Below, piece by piece: positions 10,451 through 22,286 of a stretch of 64,000 nt of DNA. Under the pieces are notes generated by a model, which saw nothing but the letters and a program-made list of their open reading frames with translations, had not been told where the DNA came from and ran no database searches. The stretch spans positions 3,752,572-3,816,571 of the forward strand of contig OX419347.1 of the NCBI GenBank assembly GCA_948470475.1, in the 5' to 3' direction. The DNA comes from Galaxea fascicularis. Its lineage: Eukaryota; Cnidaria; Anthozoa; Scleractinia; Euphylliidae. Within the stretch, counting starts at the first letter, position 1, and each line of letters opens with the position of its first letter. A program made the translations under genes and the position numbers.

Positions 10451-11226
10451 TTAAGCCGTGTTCACATTAGGCCTCGATTATGATCGAATTATGATCCATT
10501 AAGTTTGGGATGGGTTCACAGCAACTTATTACAGTACCTGATTATAATTGGATTATAATTATTTCAAAAAACCTCAACGGGGTTGTTTGAAGTAATTACA
10601 GTGCTTAATAATATACATGAAAAAATTACTCAATTCTGATTGGCTCAGAGCAGTGCAGTTCAAGAGTAACACCAGTGCAAAAAGTAGAATTCAGTGCAAA
10701 ATTCTGGATATTGATTGGCTGAAAGACAATAGAAAATTTTTTAAGCCAATGGTATAACGTAAAATGATGACGAACATTTTGTGCGGAAACTTTGAAAAAA
10801 GTTGTTCCGGCACTTCCTCCACTCGAATTTTTTCATGTATATTATTAATCAGTAATAATCATACGGTTTTTGTCGTTCAATTTGGAATTAAGTTACACTT
10901 ATGAGTTTTCCAAAAAGTTGAAATTGCACTCGCCGAAACGGCTCGTACAATTTCAGCTTTTTGAAGAGGTGGATTTGTCTTCTTCTATTCTCGGAAGGTA
11001 TCTTTAGCTCTCTGCTCGCCTCAAATTCAAGCATGGTGATGATAATCGTGGCAGCCACGCGACAGGGCGCCATTATGTCTCACACTGCAAGGCTAATGTA
11101 CCCTGCCCAATTTTGAATTTCTGCAGATGTGAACAGAACCATAACTGAATAAAATTGAATGGAGTATGGTAGCTTGAATTATACTTCAGTTGATCATAAT
11201 CAATGTTTAGTGTGAACACGGCTTAA
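10451..11226. mobile_element. TTAA-flanked MITE, 768 bp
   Basis: Inverted termini GCCGTGTTCACATTAG and CTTAGTGTGAACACGGC bound 10455-11222, flanked by TTAA at 10451-10454 and 11223-11226. Subterminal GATTATGATC / GATCATAATC are also inverted. No transposase is encoded. It is a second TTAA-class insertion in the same presumed intron. Confidence 0.8.
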
Positions 11227-11860
11227 GTCTTAAGTTGTTCTTAATTAAGTTACATGGTATAGTATTTCAATCAGTAAAATCGATGGGAACGTGACTAGGA
11301 AAGTCCATTGTTTGCTGTCATGTGGTATTAAGTTGCTTGTTACATGTTTGTGCGGCTTGCTCTGATGTCGCGCAAACTAGAGACGGCTGACAATCCACAC
11401 TAATCAACTCTTTTGGTAAATTTAGTTTATGTTCATCCGCCTCCTCCTCTCAAAAAAATCGGAGAGAGAGACCAATCAGATATTTTCCCCCACATTCCGG
11501 GAAACCACCCGCGGTCCGGAACACCATTAGCGGCGGCGTTACACGCACAGGCATCCCTCTCCCCGCTTTTTTTGAGGAGAGGAGAGTTAAGTAAATTGGG
11601 CTTTACTAACGTAAAGCGTTGAACACAGTGGCTCCCAACGCCGCATAAACGTATCAGATTTTAGGGTGAAATTTACTTATACTACTCGTTTAAAAACCAA
11701 ATTAGCAAAATAAAGACGTTTTGTCACTGACTCTCTGCCTAGGTATGTCGTTAGCATGTTCTTAGAATTTTGACAATTTTGGTTAATCTCAGCCTAAAAG
11801 AGCACATCATGTACATTGGTAAGCAATGACCAGAACTAAAGAATGCAATGAAATAAAATG

Positions 11861-12189
11861 ATAGTAATGGTGATGGTGATGGTGACACTGACAGTGTAGT
11901 GATAGCGACAGTGACAGTGACAGTGACAGTGACAGCGGCAGTGGCTGTGATAGTGATAGTGTTAGTGACAGTGACAGTGACAGTGACAATGACAGTGACA
12001 ATGACAGTGATAGTGACAATGACAGTGACAGTGATAGTGACAATGACAGTGACAGTGTTAGCGATAGTGACAGTGACAGTGTTAGTGATAGCGATAGTGT
12101 TAGCGATAGTGACAGTGATAATGAAGGGAATGGGATAAGGATAGTGACAGTGACAGTAATAGTGACAGTAATAGTGGTAATGATACATG
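11861..12189 (+). repeat. (GTGACA)n-type minisatellite
   Basis: Irregular array of GTGACA, GTGATA and GTGTTA hexamers about 330 bp long. All frames stay open across it, giving artificial Val/Thr-rich or Ser/Leu-rich translations that should not be taken as genes. It ends about 100 bp before the acceptor of the coding exon at 12290. Confidence 0.95.
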
Positions 12190-12308
12190 TTAATTGTGAT
12201 AGGATATCCACTTACGATATTCTAAAAGAAAATCTTTGAAGTACGATTTTTTAAAAAAACCTTTTACTTTTCTTGGTCTTTATTTATAGCATAGACCAAA
12301 GGCTTAGA

Positions 12309-12992
12309 ATGATTATCGTGTTTATGTTGGCATTACTTGCTGTTACTGCTGAAGGTGTGGACAGCGGGTGGGACTCTGGAGATGGTATAATATACTGGCT
12401 TGGAGTGGTGCAAGACGTATGTCTGGCAGGCAGCAGTAACTACAACAACCTTGAGCATCTCATTGTATCAAAGCTCCCTGGTTTTCCCAACAAACGATCT
12501 CTTGTGCAGTTCGAAGATCTTCCCCTTCGGTGTTCGTCATCACAGATCCAATCTGCAAAGATGTACTTGTACTATGTGTACGCACATAAAGCGAGCTGGC
12601 ATTCTATCACCTATACTCCTTTCATCCCACGCCATCTGGAGGTGCACTTGGTCAAAAAAAGGTGGAGTGAAGCTCAAGCAACAACATACAACCGTCTTCG
12701 TGGTATTCCATGGTCATCTCCCTGGTTAGATCTGAATGGCGCGGATGCCGAGGCAGCCCCGCAGCGAGAGACGGTGACCATCTTTCCTTTACGACAGCGA
12801 GGATTTGTGGAATTTGATATCACTGACGCAGTAAAGAGCTGGAGAAATGGAGTCCCAAACTACGGTTTGGTGATCCGCGCAACTAATGAATTGGCGCGTG
12901 GAAGGAGTATTCGGTTTTACAGCAACCGCCACCGCGATCGGCAGACTGATGAGTTTCAGCAGCAGACAAAGCTCGATATACTTCACATTTAG
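12309..12992 (+). CDS. Secreted DNRLRE-type (CBM96-like) protein, 227 aa
   Basis: The coding exon begins at an acceptor with a long pyrimidine tract (TTTATTTATAG/C at 12289/12290). The first ATG at 12309 opens a signal peptide (MIIVFMLALLAVTAEG), and the frame runs unbroken to TAG at 12990. The mature part has the layout of a DNRLRE beta-sandwich: RSLVQFEDLP (about 63-72), the IQSAKMYLYYVY strand (about 80-91), VKKRWSEAQATTYNRL, then GFVEFDITDAVKSWRNG (about 167-183) and NYGLVIRAT. These domains occur in extracellular proteins and some bind carbohydrate; here a role in mucus or matrix is only an inference. Only two Cys (residues 38 and 75) lie in the mature part, possibly one disulphide. The noncoding first exon is probably the duplicated promoter segment near 8.3-8.4 kb, which would give a 3.9-kb first intron filled with two TTAA elements and a minisatellite. 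Confidence 0.75.
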   Translation: MIIVFMLALLAVTAEGVDSGWDSGDGIIYWLGVVQDVCLAGSSNYNNLEHLIVSKLPGFPNKRSLVQFEDLPLRCSSSQIQSAKMYLYYVYAHKASWHSITYTPFIPRHLEVHLVKKRWSEAQATTYNRLRGIPWSSPWLDLNGADAEAAPQRETVTIFPLRQRGFVEFDITDAVKSWRNGVPNYGLVIRATNELARGRSIRFYSNRHRDRQTDEFQQQTKLDILHI

Positions 12993-13068
12993 CATTTCAT
13001 GTTAAGTACAGGTTAGTCTGTTTTTGTGATCCAGCATTTTTCGTATCGGGTAAGTTACTTTAGGGTCT

Positions 13069-13074
13069 AATAAA
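13069..13074 (+). terminator. Poly(A) signal AATAAA
   Basis: AATAAA 77 bp after the stop codon of the DNRLRE-type gene. Confidence 0.6.
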
Positions 13075-15309
13075 CCACTTCTTTTCAAATTTTAGTCATG
13101 TCCTTGTCCGCATGGTCAAATTTTTGTTTTAAAAGATAAGGGAATGATTTCGTCTGTTTTGAATGGTTACATAAGGCTACACGTTTTTATATATTTACAA
13201 ATTTTTTTATCTCGTATGTTACTACCAATCAGAAACCTACGGGTTTTGACACCTTCAGCTTCCGTGTTGTCTGGCTAAAGCCAAACCATTACAAAAAAAA
13301 ATCATCAATGCGAACCCTGTGCTCCAACATGATTAATCAGTTTCCGGCAAGTTTTCACTTTTTTAATCTCACGTCTTTCTTGCGTTTGGCTCACTCTCTT
13401 TGGCAGCTGGTTGCTGGAGGGTGACCATTGAGAACAACCAAGATAGACGCGTTTCAATCAGTTATCGCTACGTGTGTGGACAGGACCTTAGATTTTCAAA
13501 GTAGTTGTTTTGGTTCGATTGGTAAAGACTGTTATAAATTTATGCATGGTGGGACTTAAACGGATTTACTTCATGCAAATGCTTTTTTTACCTACCGGAT
13601 AATAATAAGGCGTAGGCGTTGTAGCACTTTTTGTTTAGTTGTTTAGTCTTCTTTCAGTACCTCGAAACTGTGGGATATCGAGCTTGGTAGTCAATAAAGG
13701 TACATGAGAGGAACTTAATTTGTGTCTTAGTAGTGTATCACGCGCTGCTCTGTCTGCTAACACGAGACACACACTGATCACAACTAACAGGTATTGTTAA
13801 CATATTGTAACAATCAGATTGTACAATGCAATATAAAGCTGGTTCGATAGAAACAGGTTCAGTGTAATTGATGACTTTTCCCTGGAACCTACTTTTCTCC
13901 GTAATTCCGTCACTTTACTTTGACCAACAGAGTTGCAGGAACCCTCGAACTTGGGTCAGTATTTATTTTGCCACCTGAAGGCTTGAATTCGACGAATTAA
14001 TTTATAAAATTTGCAGGAAACCAAAGAAACAGATAGAAAGGTACATCTGATCATAGTTAGTATGATCTGATGAGTGGTTGGTTTCTACAGTGTTGTAAGT
14101 TTTCTTTTTAGTGTCAAACCGAGAAAAAATTATTCATGCGTCACGATGACCAGTCATTATGCCAAATAAGAGCATAACTTCAAGGAAATTTGACATCCAA
14201 AGCCAAGTTAAAATGCATTTGATATATAGCAAGAAGAAAAATTGAAACATAGATATCTAGACGAAAATATTTGCAGATCCTCTGAAGAGCCACACGAAAG
14301 TCCGACCACCAATTTTTACCCTGGAAGTAGAAGTGGCAGAATACTTTAGTCCAAGGACTTCTGTCAGTTGGAGAGGCACACGAAAGTCCGACTACCGATT
14401 TTTTACCCCTAGAAGTGGCCAGATATTAATTGCTAGTCTAAGGGTTCTATTTTCAGGAACCTTTAGTCAATCAAGGCTGAAAGACAAATTTGAAGATATG
14501 TCTAAACGGAAAGTTTGCAACTGCCAATTTTCCCTTCCAACTCAATGAGACAGGAGAACTCAGCCTTGTCATGATCCTGATTTGCTCAAAATTGTTGCCT
14601 TTACTCGAGGCACCGAAACGCGTTACTGGCTGACAATTGTGCGACAGGGAAGAAAAGGTTTTAAATGTGTTTACAAGGCGGTTTCTCTAGATCTCGTAGC
14701 TGCTTGATATTATGAAATAAAGTATCCTATGTACCATCTACCTAGATGTTTGATTTGAAGTAGGAATAACATTGCTTAATAACATTCTTTCGTTGCTGAT
14801 GGCTTTGTCCAAATCATATCCTTAAATAATGATAATAATGATAATGATTTATATATAGCGCTTTTATCCAAAGGGCTAAAGCGCTTTACAAGACTTGATC
14901 GCGAACAAATTTGTCAACTGACTTGATTTGGTATTCAGCAGAGGAAACAAGCCCAGCTCAGGGAAACTTCCAAGAAAAAAGGGTTGACCCCATTTGTTAA
15001 AGGGCGCATATCTCAATGTACATTTTAGGAAGTTGATCGAAGGTGATCATTAGTGATAATTTGCCTTTTAAGATGGCTTGAGTTTGGCGATAAAAACAGC
15101 TCAAAACACCTTTCAAGAAACGCGACTGTAACAAAGTGAAACAGGAATCATTTTGAAATTGCACCGAGACTATTCGTCACAGTCCATGTTTTTTTTTGTG
15201 TGTATCAGCTGTTATGTGAAGCCACTGTGAAGCCCTGTGGAATGGTGAATTCGACCAATGCGAATCCTTCTACCATTTATCAATTTTAGTTCCCTTGAGA
15301 CTGGGACGA
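13075..15309. other. Intergenic, no gene
   Basis: No coding region found. At 14285-14415 a short direct repeat (CACACGAAAGTCCGAC) occurs twice. At 14850-14890 there is the phrase TTTATATATAGCGCTTTTAT with a matching inverse AAAGCGCT, a hairpin common in invertebrate dispersed repeats. Confidence 0.5.
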
Positions 15310-15474
15310 TCCCCTAGCAGCCAATCAGACCTTCCGTTATGTTACTTCCAGCGTATCGAGTTACGTTGTGTGTAAACTCTTTTCTTGGTAAAATTGCTGT
15401 AGTCTTGTGATATTCTCAGGTCTTTGCCATTTCCGCTAATTTTGTGAAGGAGATCGCCCTTGTTGCGTTAACAG
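15310..15474 (+). promoter_or_regulatory. Promoter and noncoding exon 1, duplicate copy 2
   Basis: Homologue of 8268-8410: CCAATCAG, TTACTTCCAGCGTATCGAGT and donor TTAACAG/GTAAGAAAAT (15474/15475). Similarity continues through about 15850 into the following intron. It sits 0.9 kb upstream of the signal-peptide exon of the mucin-like gene and is the best candidate for that gene's 5' exon. Unlike copy 1 it has no TTAA insertion. Confidence 0.55.
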
Positions 15475-15860
15475 GTAAGAAAATGTAGCGTTAAGACATT
15501 ACTTTTCGAATTTGTCGCTTAAAAATTCCAATTTGGGGGCACATTTATAGAATGTTCCTTAGCAATACATCAGACCTGGCCTTGCAGATTTCATCTAGCT
15601 GAAATTTCGGGTGTGCTTTTGAAAAGCCAGATATTTTTGTTCTCTTTGTTGTTGGAGACTGTGTCTTTTGCATTGTCTCACTGATTGCCAGAAATCTATG
15701 ACCACAGGGAGTGAGGTAAGCTTTATATACTGTGCAGGTTCGAGAATCGAATCTGCGTCACGGGTTCACGAGATCGAAGAGATCCCGGGAGAGATTTGTT
15801 TTATATCCAGTTGTAAAGTGTAGTATTCATATTTATTGACTTAGTAAGTGTTGCAGTTCT
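15475..15860 (+). repeat. Duplicated 5' region (intron part), copy 2
   Basis: Homologous to 8411-8430 plus 9426-9810, with the empty TTAA site at 15491-15494. It places the tandem duplication boundary near 15.85 kb, after which the two loci share nothing that I can see. Confidence 0.75.
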
Positions 15861-16374
15861 ACGACAGTAGATTAGAGGGGCTTTTTTATAGGTATTGTGA
15901 CAGCAAAATGAAAAAGATATTGACGAACATTGAGAGCATGATAGCGCGCTGGTTGATCGAGCCTAATCCGTCCTCTTCTACTACAACACACATCCTTCAG
16001 TCTCGCGCATTGAGTGTGAAACTCACGCAAACAAAATTCACGTTGAAATTGTCGTTTCTCGCGCATTCATAAGGTTTTTGATTTAAACAGTTCATTTTGA
16101 GGTAGAAAATTGCTACTGAAGTTAAAGTAACTACCTAATGGGCCATCACAGAATACTTCATTAGGACTTTCAATTAATTGTCACATATACTGGTAGGCAA
16201 TATTCCTTGATAACAGTTTGCTTGACAAAAGAGAAAAAAGCATAATTTAAGATGTATGTGACACCTCACTTATGACGGTGTGATCTTAATTTAAGTACCA
16301 AGTGGCTTTTCTGTAACAAATGAGTGTAAATTAACTATTTCAGTATTTCCAGAGAGCAAAAGGCTTTTTCACTC

Positions 16375-19300
16375 ATGATGAGCAACATTTTGATTGGTGG
16401 AATAGCTGTGCTGGTGTTACAGTTTGTGACTAGTGCAGGTGAGGGTTTTAAAGCATCAAAGGGCAACCCTAAAAGCCAGAATGCCAGAAAAATACCCCAA
16501 ATCCTAAAACACGGAACATAAGAAAAGACAACCAAATGTAAAGCCCGATATTTTTCTTGGGTACATTGTGGGTAATTAAAAATTTTTACTGTGGGACATG
16601 ACAGCTGAACTCCACCCCCTCCCCATATAATAATAACTGCAAAAACAAAGACCCATTCAAAAATTAAAAAGGCCTGATGATGAGATAGCATTTTGCGATG
16701 GTTATTTAGCACTGTGGGGTCTTCGTTCAATAAAGGAAAACCCTGTCTGTCAGACAAGGAGGTGATTAGAAGCAGCAGCTACGGAGCTCCAACTCAGGGA
16801 TTACCATGAAATATAAAGGCAAAACTGTTGTCATGAAAAAGCTCCTTGAGCAACATGAACAGAATCTGCTGCTTTTCTACTAAGAAGCAAACATTCTTAA
16901 GGGGGGGGGGGAGGGGGGCATTTTTTCTGACTTTTAGGATTTGGGGCGATTTCCCGTCATAAATTTCAAATTTCTCATTTCTGTCATGTTCCACAGTGAG
17001 AGTTTTCATTTACCTGTAATCAGTACCAAAGAAAAATATTGGGTTTTACATTTGGTTGTCCTTTTCTTTAGGTTCCGTGTTTAAGGTTTTGGGGTGATTT
17101 TCCACTGTTGCGTGTTTTAGGATTTGGGGTGATTTTCCGTTGTTCCATGTTTTAGGATTTGGGGTGTTTTTCTGCCATTACATCATTCTGGCTTTTAGGG
17201 TCACTCACATCAAATGTATTGTCAGTGGAGTTCAGTAGCTTTTTATATGCACTGCCCACTAGCAACTTCCAGTCAACTTTCGCTTGAAGTAACTACAGTA
17301 GGGGTGGTAAATGGTACCTCTAAAATCTTAGGTCTCGTAAACTTTTCATTAACACAGATTCTTGAATATCCATAATATGTTTGTATCTATGGTAGCTGCA
17401 TCTTGTGATTACAAATGCACAACTAGCCCAGGAACATGCCAGAGGAATGGACGCTGTCTTTGTTGGTGGGGATGGACTGGACCAAATGCAAAGTACATCA
17501 TGTCTGGGTTACTCAAGAACAGGGTCCTGGTGAGGCTTCTCTAGTCAGGTCTTATTTTATGAGCACCTTAGTTCCTTCCCAAGTTTAGTAACTGCTAATT
17601 TAAGTACTATACACACTAAGCAAATTTTTGTTTATTTTGGAAAAATATCTTATTATCTGTGATCAGTTCCATTCTAAAAGTTGGTGTGCACAGTGAATGT
17701 TTTTCTTACCAAATTTTGTCCAGCCACACAAAACTTCAAAGGCACCATCATCCTGCCTCAATGGAGGACCAATTTTTGTCAAGCAAAGTATCAAAATGAC
17801 AGACACTGTAATCTGAAGGAAACTGTCAATCAAGTAAATTTGATCATGCTTTTCAAAGCAAGAGAACTTGACAGAGGGTGTTTGATTTCAATGCAATGGA
17901 GACTTTTTGGTTATCAAAATATTTGGTCTTTTCAACTGTACTTACAATTACCTATAATTGAAAATTTGGCAAAGACAAAACTTGTACAGAAGTTTGGTAG
18001 AGTTGATCTAATTGTGCTCTATAGGAAGAACCACACTGAATTTAAGCTGTTGTAATTTGTTTTATCAACTTTGCCCTGATGTAGCCATGTATTTTTTTTC
18101 CTCAGGCAGACTACTGTACAACCGCCTGTTATTACACACAGAACCATTTAAATGGAAACTGTGCCATCATCCCTACATCCACCCCCAAGCCCACACCCCA
18201 GGCATGCAGTGTGCCTGTCAACAAAACTGTCCCACCCATCCCCTGTGATTCACAGTGTGGAACTGGTAACTATTAAATTTATACACACACTTTTTACTTC
18301 ATTATGCAGTGGACTACAGTCTTTTCACTAGATCAAAAGAAAACTTGAAAAAAATCTGATGGTCAAGTCAAGTAATTTTTTATACTTCATGCTTCATTCA
18401 CAAATAAAAAAAAATAATATTCAAGTTAACTTACAATGCAGAAAAATGGCAGGAGCAGGGACATGGAAAGCAGTTAATAATTATTAGCCTGACTGATATG
18501 TGTGGTGTCTTGTGCAGCTGCAGTTAAGAAACTGAAAAAAACTGCAAGTGTGTTGTAAGGATGGGTTTCACTCTTACTTCTTAAATTGTGAGATTTCATT
18601 AAACCCCCCCCCCCCCTCCTTCCTCTCCCCATGGAAGGTTTCTTTGGTTTGAACCTCCCCTGAAATTTCTAACTGCTTTGTTACACACTCGTACTTAAAA
18701 CCACTATTGAAGAGGAAGTAAATCTTGGATCATCAGGGCGTTACTATGGTCTTGGAAGGTGTCTGTCCAATGGGCGTTGTCTCTGCTGGTGGGGTTGGAC
18801 AGGTTCAAATGCTTGTTATGTTCATGGAGGAACTTACAACAACAGAATCATTGTAAGTGATAAAATGATTAGCTTAATATGTAGCTGCTGGTAATGAATT
18901 TTGATAGAAAAACGACACACCAACTGGAATTCAAAAGCTGGAATTCCCAGCTCCTTTCTACATATCACAGCTCACTTCAAAACTTTAGTTAGTGCTGGCC
19001 TTGGATTATGAAGTTTGCCCTCATTTGTAGCATATGACCTACTACAGTAGATTGAAAAAACCCAGCACAATCTTTTCCTTAGCATTAATGTCCAGCCTGT
19101 TTTGAGATAAAAAAAAACAATCTGTTTCTTTGTAGATCTGTTTGAATTCTAATGTTATATTATTTCAATGCATTATTTTACAGACCTCAAAAGGTCATCT
19201 ACAGTGCTTGTGATTAGTAGGAAATAGTCATTTTACCGGCAACTGTCTTTCTTTCTCTCCAAGGCTGATAGTTGTACTGGACCATGCCACTACACTCATG

Positions 19301-22286
19301 ATTATCCAAACCCAAACTGCAGCTCAAGTTCACCAACCCCCAGTCCTACATCACAGCCACCAAGTACAGGGCACCCAACAACAACAGGACCACCAACCAC
19401 AAAGCAACCAAGTACAAGTAGTGCAACCACAGGATATCCAAGCACAGCAAAACCAACCACTGGCAAACCAGTCACATCAAGTGCTCCACCAAAAACAAAA
19501 CATTCGACAACAACAGTGACGTCAACAGGAACCACAGCAACTGTAACTACAAAGCAAACAACTACAAATATGCCAGCTACAACACTGAAATCATCCACAG
19601 GTCAGCCAACCACAAACCCTAAACAACCATCAACAAAACAAGAGACAACAGCTGCTACCTCAGGAAAAACTACTGCGGCAACAACAACGCAAACAACCAC
19701 AACTATGCCGTCCACTACAAACATGCCTCCAACAACACAGCAAAAGACTACAACAGGAAGTGTAATCTCAACAACAGCTAAAGCAGCAACTACACAAGGT
19801 ACCACTACAGGTGTGAAAACTACGGCTGCAACAACAAAGCAAACAACCACAACTATGCCGCCCACTACAAACATGCCTCCAACAACACAGCAAAAGACTA
19901 CAACAGGAAGTGTAATCTCAACAACAGCTAAAGCAGCAACTACACAAGGTACCACTACAGGTGTGAAAACTACGGCTGCAACAACAAAGCAAACAACCAC
20001 AACTATGCCGCCCACTACAAACATGCCTCCAACAACACAGCAAAAGACTACAACAGGAAGTGTAATCTCAACAACAGCTAAAGCAGCAACTACACAAGGT
20101 ACCACTACAGGTGTGAAAACTACGGCTGCAACAACAAAGCAAACAACCACAACTATGCCGCCCACTACAAACATGCCTCCAACAACACAGCAAAAGACTA
20201 CAACAGGTAGTGTAATCTCAACAACAGCTAAAGCAGCAACTACACAAGGTACCACAACAAGGGCGAAAACAGTTTCTTCGGCTGCAACTACCACTCTGAC
20301 CACTAAACCAAAGACCACAACTCAAAGCCCCACAACAGCTAAGGCAACTACAACTCAAACCACAACTACGCAGCCGACAGAACCTACAGAACCAACTGAA
20401 CCAACTGAACCTGGGCTTCTGGTCAGGGGAATGGCTCCACATCAGCAAAATCAGGTAAAGTAATAATAATAAAACAGCAATACAAGAAACTTTAAATTAT
20501 TAAGATCTTTGGTTTTAATTGGTACAGTTTAGGGGGTTATCCATAAATGCTTTATTTAGAGGCACATTGTGTAGCTAACAGACAGCCCCATAGTGCTCAG
20601 TAGATCACATTTTTGTCAGTACATATGCGTTACTGACCAAGTGCGAGGTCAAGATGGCTGGATGTTGGCCAAGTTCTCTTTGTCTCAGTCCATAAAAAAC
20701 AAAAAGAGAACAGGGCTAATATCCAGCCATCTTGACCGAACCAGCTCGGTCAATAAAGGATATATTATATGGCATGAAGAACACTGAAAAAATGATCTTC
20801 GTACTTAATTGTTTATTTTTGACCACTGAAAAGGAAGCCGGTTATATACAAAAGTGATGTCTTGATTTCTTTGTTTTCATTCTCAGTGAAGCTTTCAGTT
20901 TTCGCATTTTTGTAGTTCCTTCCCGACAGAGAAATCACAGAAAATCTTTTTACTGCCATGGAAAATATTTTGCAAAAGAAAACTTTCGTGCCCCCTCTTG
21001 GACTTTACTGCGGGAACAAAGCAGGCAATCCCAAGCGGGCAATATCAGCCCGTCTTGCCCACTCCGGTAGCCGATCAGAACACAAAGAATTCACCTCATC
21101 TTGCCTGCTTGCAGAGCTTGCCACAAGTCTGATTTAATAAAGTATTCAAATATTATGGCCAGGGTTTTCAGTTGAACCTGTAACTCATAACACCCGTCAC
21201 CGGTGTTACAGTGAACTAGTAGTGTTTATAATGGCTGTTGAAGTACTTTGATCAGTAGAAAAAGGGTTCTGCCATGTACTTCAATGTTAAGGCTGAAAAT
21301 TGCACAGCAATGGCTGTTCAAAGTTCTGTTGAGAACCCTGATGATGATTACTTCAACCAAATGATCTACCACCTTGCACATAAGTGTCATACACTGTAAT
21401 GTGGAGAAGGCACTGCTCAACAGATAAAAAATATTAATGTACATGTAAGCTTTGTGCCAACATACTGTAAATAGTATCATCACTAACAACCAGGGACTAA
21501 AATGTTTCTTGGATAATTATTTTTAGTTAGATCTATGCCTAATTTGATACAAAAATGCCATACCCTATACTATTCTACATCCTACAACAGCTGGAATCTG
21601 TGGTTACTTTTTGGGTATCCCTCCATACTTCAAAAATTATTGACAGTCCTGAATTGTCACCTCTAAAATTTAAAGCCAGTAAATTGCCTTTCAGGTTCAT
21701 CTGATTGATGTTGTCAACAATGTGCAGTGTTCCATAAAAATAATATCCATACCCTGCCCCCCCCTCCCCTCCATGGGAGGTCAATGGAAATTTCAAGGGG
21801 GAGGGCGTGGCAAAACAAAATTTTATCAAAGAAAAGTATGGAGGCAAATTGGAATTTTCTGAGGGGTGGGGGTTATGGACATTTTCTGGTTGCACACTAT
21901 GTAATGTAGCTGGTGTTGACCTCCCACTCCACCCCTAAACAAGATGGGACTCATGGAGTGTGCTTGCTTTGCATGACCACCTACTGAATATGGCAACATT
22001 TCTGTTTTACTCTGTGTAGTTACTAAATGATGTTGATGTTGGTGAAGTCAAAGGTGAGGAAAAGAAAGTGAGCAAAGAGGAGAAGAAGAGTTTTAGCCCC
22101 ACAGGACTTGTGATAGTCATGGTTGTGTTGCTGATTTGTATGCTGGCATTGGTGGCTGGTGTGTGGTGGACGTACGGCAGTGGAAACCGGTTTCCAAGTC
22201 TTTGGCGAGGATATGAACCAGTGGGAGATTCTGATGCTGCTAACATGCCAATGAGAGAGTTATCAGAATCAGCCCCATTGCCTTAG
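16375..22286 (+). CDS. Mucin-like type I membrane protein with EGF-like modules, 643 aa
   Basis: Six coding exons join with matching phases: 16375-16438, 17396-17529, 18106-18265, 18737-18852, 19264-20454 and 22020-22286 (1932 nt). Exon 1 encodes a signal peptide (MMSNILIGGIAVLVLQFVTS). Exons 2 and 4 each encode an EGF-like module with the near-identical core NGRCLCWWGWTG; exons 3 and 5 each open with AD-CT-C-YT-N-C, so a two-exon module was tandemly duplicated. Exon 5 continues as a roughly 370-residue Thr/Pro/Gln-rich stalk with a 50-aa repeat, expected to be heavily O-glycosylated. Exon 6 holds the transmembrane helix (about 584-606, LVIVMVVLLICMLALVAGV) and a short tail with YEPV. The protein likely sits on the cell surface or is shed as mucus; ligand unknown. 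The exon 4 acceptor (18736) has a weak pyrimidine tract and is the least certain junction. Confidence 0.75.
16448..17210. repeat. Inverted repeat pair in mucin-gene intron 1
   Basis: The left block (about 16448-16580; CCCAAATCCTAAAACACGGA, ACAACCAAATGTAAAG) is matched in inverse by the right block (about 17028-17210; TTTACATTTGGTTGTCCTTT, repeated TTTAGGATTTGGGGTGATTT). The right block itself carries three tandem copies of the GGATTTGGGGTG phrase. A G-run (16901-16918) lies between the arms. Confidence 0.7.
19651..20250 (+). repeat. 150-bp coding minisatellite, four units
   Basis: Units at about 19651-19800 (diverged start), 19801-19950, 19951-20100 and 20101-20250 encode a 50-residue Thr-rich repeat containing KTTAATTKQTTTTM and GSVISTTAKAATTQG. 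Units 2 to 4 are almost identical at DNA level, implying recent expansion or gene conversion. The antisense strand is also fully open (Val-rich), a by-product of the composition. Confidence 0.9.
20455..22019. other. Last intron of the mucin-like gene
   Basis: No further exon recognised. An inverted pair TCAAGATGGCTGGAT (20652-20666) and ATCCAGCCATCTTGA (20722-20736) lies in a repeat-like stretch of about 20630-21130. A C-rich stretch occurs at 21758-21775. Confidence 0.5.

Noticed and set aside
11751..12211. Long open frames (Thr/Val- and Ser/Leu-rich) on both strands
   Set aside because: They are translations of the GTGACA hexamer array and carry no protein signal.
19302..20448. Val-rich and Cys-rich antisense frames opposite the mucin stalk
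   Set aside because: A by-product of ACA/ACC codons on the coding strand; the sense frame is supported by splice sites, Cys modules and a transmembrane exon.
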